Source of the DNA: an uncultured Bacillota bacterium
GTDB lineage: Bacteria > Bacillota_I > Bacilli_A > RFN20 > CAG-826
Reading direction: 5' to 3'
Length of the DNA: 6,315 bases
Assembly (NCBI GenBank): GCA_946612055.1
Contig: CAMOEH010000054.1
Span: forward strand, 1 to 6,315
Of this stretch, positions 5,044 to 6,315 are shown piece after piece. A model generated the notes under the pieces. That model searched no databases, was not told where the DNA came from, and worked only from the letters and a program-made list of their open reading frames with translations. The position numbers were made by a program, and so were the translations under genes. Positions within the stretch are counted from its first letter, which is position 1. Every line of letters begins with the position of its first letter.

Positions 5044-6315
<1,272 letters not shown>

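Overview
The window looks like chromosomal DNA from a Bacillota (Firmicutes-type) bacterium, possibly one of the poorly characterised gut Bacilli lineages. The evidence is a T-box leader in front of thrS, an L20-leader-like attenuator in front of infC, strong AAGGAGG-type ribosome binding sites, UGA used as a stop, and the thrS/infC/rpmI neighbourhood. The lineage assignment is inference; no rRNA gene is present.

The left two thirds reads on the minus strand. In transcription order it holds a thrS promoter (about 4416-4389), a compact threonine T-box leader (about 4384-4201), thrS (4184-2286), a strong intrinsic terminator (2282-2253), a Fic-family protein whose catalytic motif has lost its histidine (2189-1245), a small four-helix membrane protein three bases downstream (1241-825), and then a new promoter and attenuator leader (806-643). 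This leader serves infC (627-67), which appears to start at an AUC codon, and the 5' end of rpmI (52-1, cut by the window edge). rplT would be expected just outside.

The right third reads on the plus strand. A putative lipoprotein with a cyclophilin-like domain (4484-4966) is divergent from the thrS T-box. It is followed by a perfect TATAAT element and enolase (eno, 5064 to the window end; 417 codons visible, roughly the last 15 missing).

Most of the window is translation machinery under RNA-based feedback: thrS should sense uncharged tRNA-Thr, and infC-rpmI(-rplT) should sense free L20 and IF3 level. The accessory elements are the Fic/membrane-protein pair between thrS and infC, and the lipoprotein. 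The best candidates for something new are the Fic protein that keeps an inhibitory motif but lacks its catalytic residues, its pairing with an unknown membrane protein, and the very short T-box Stem I.
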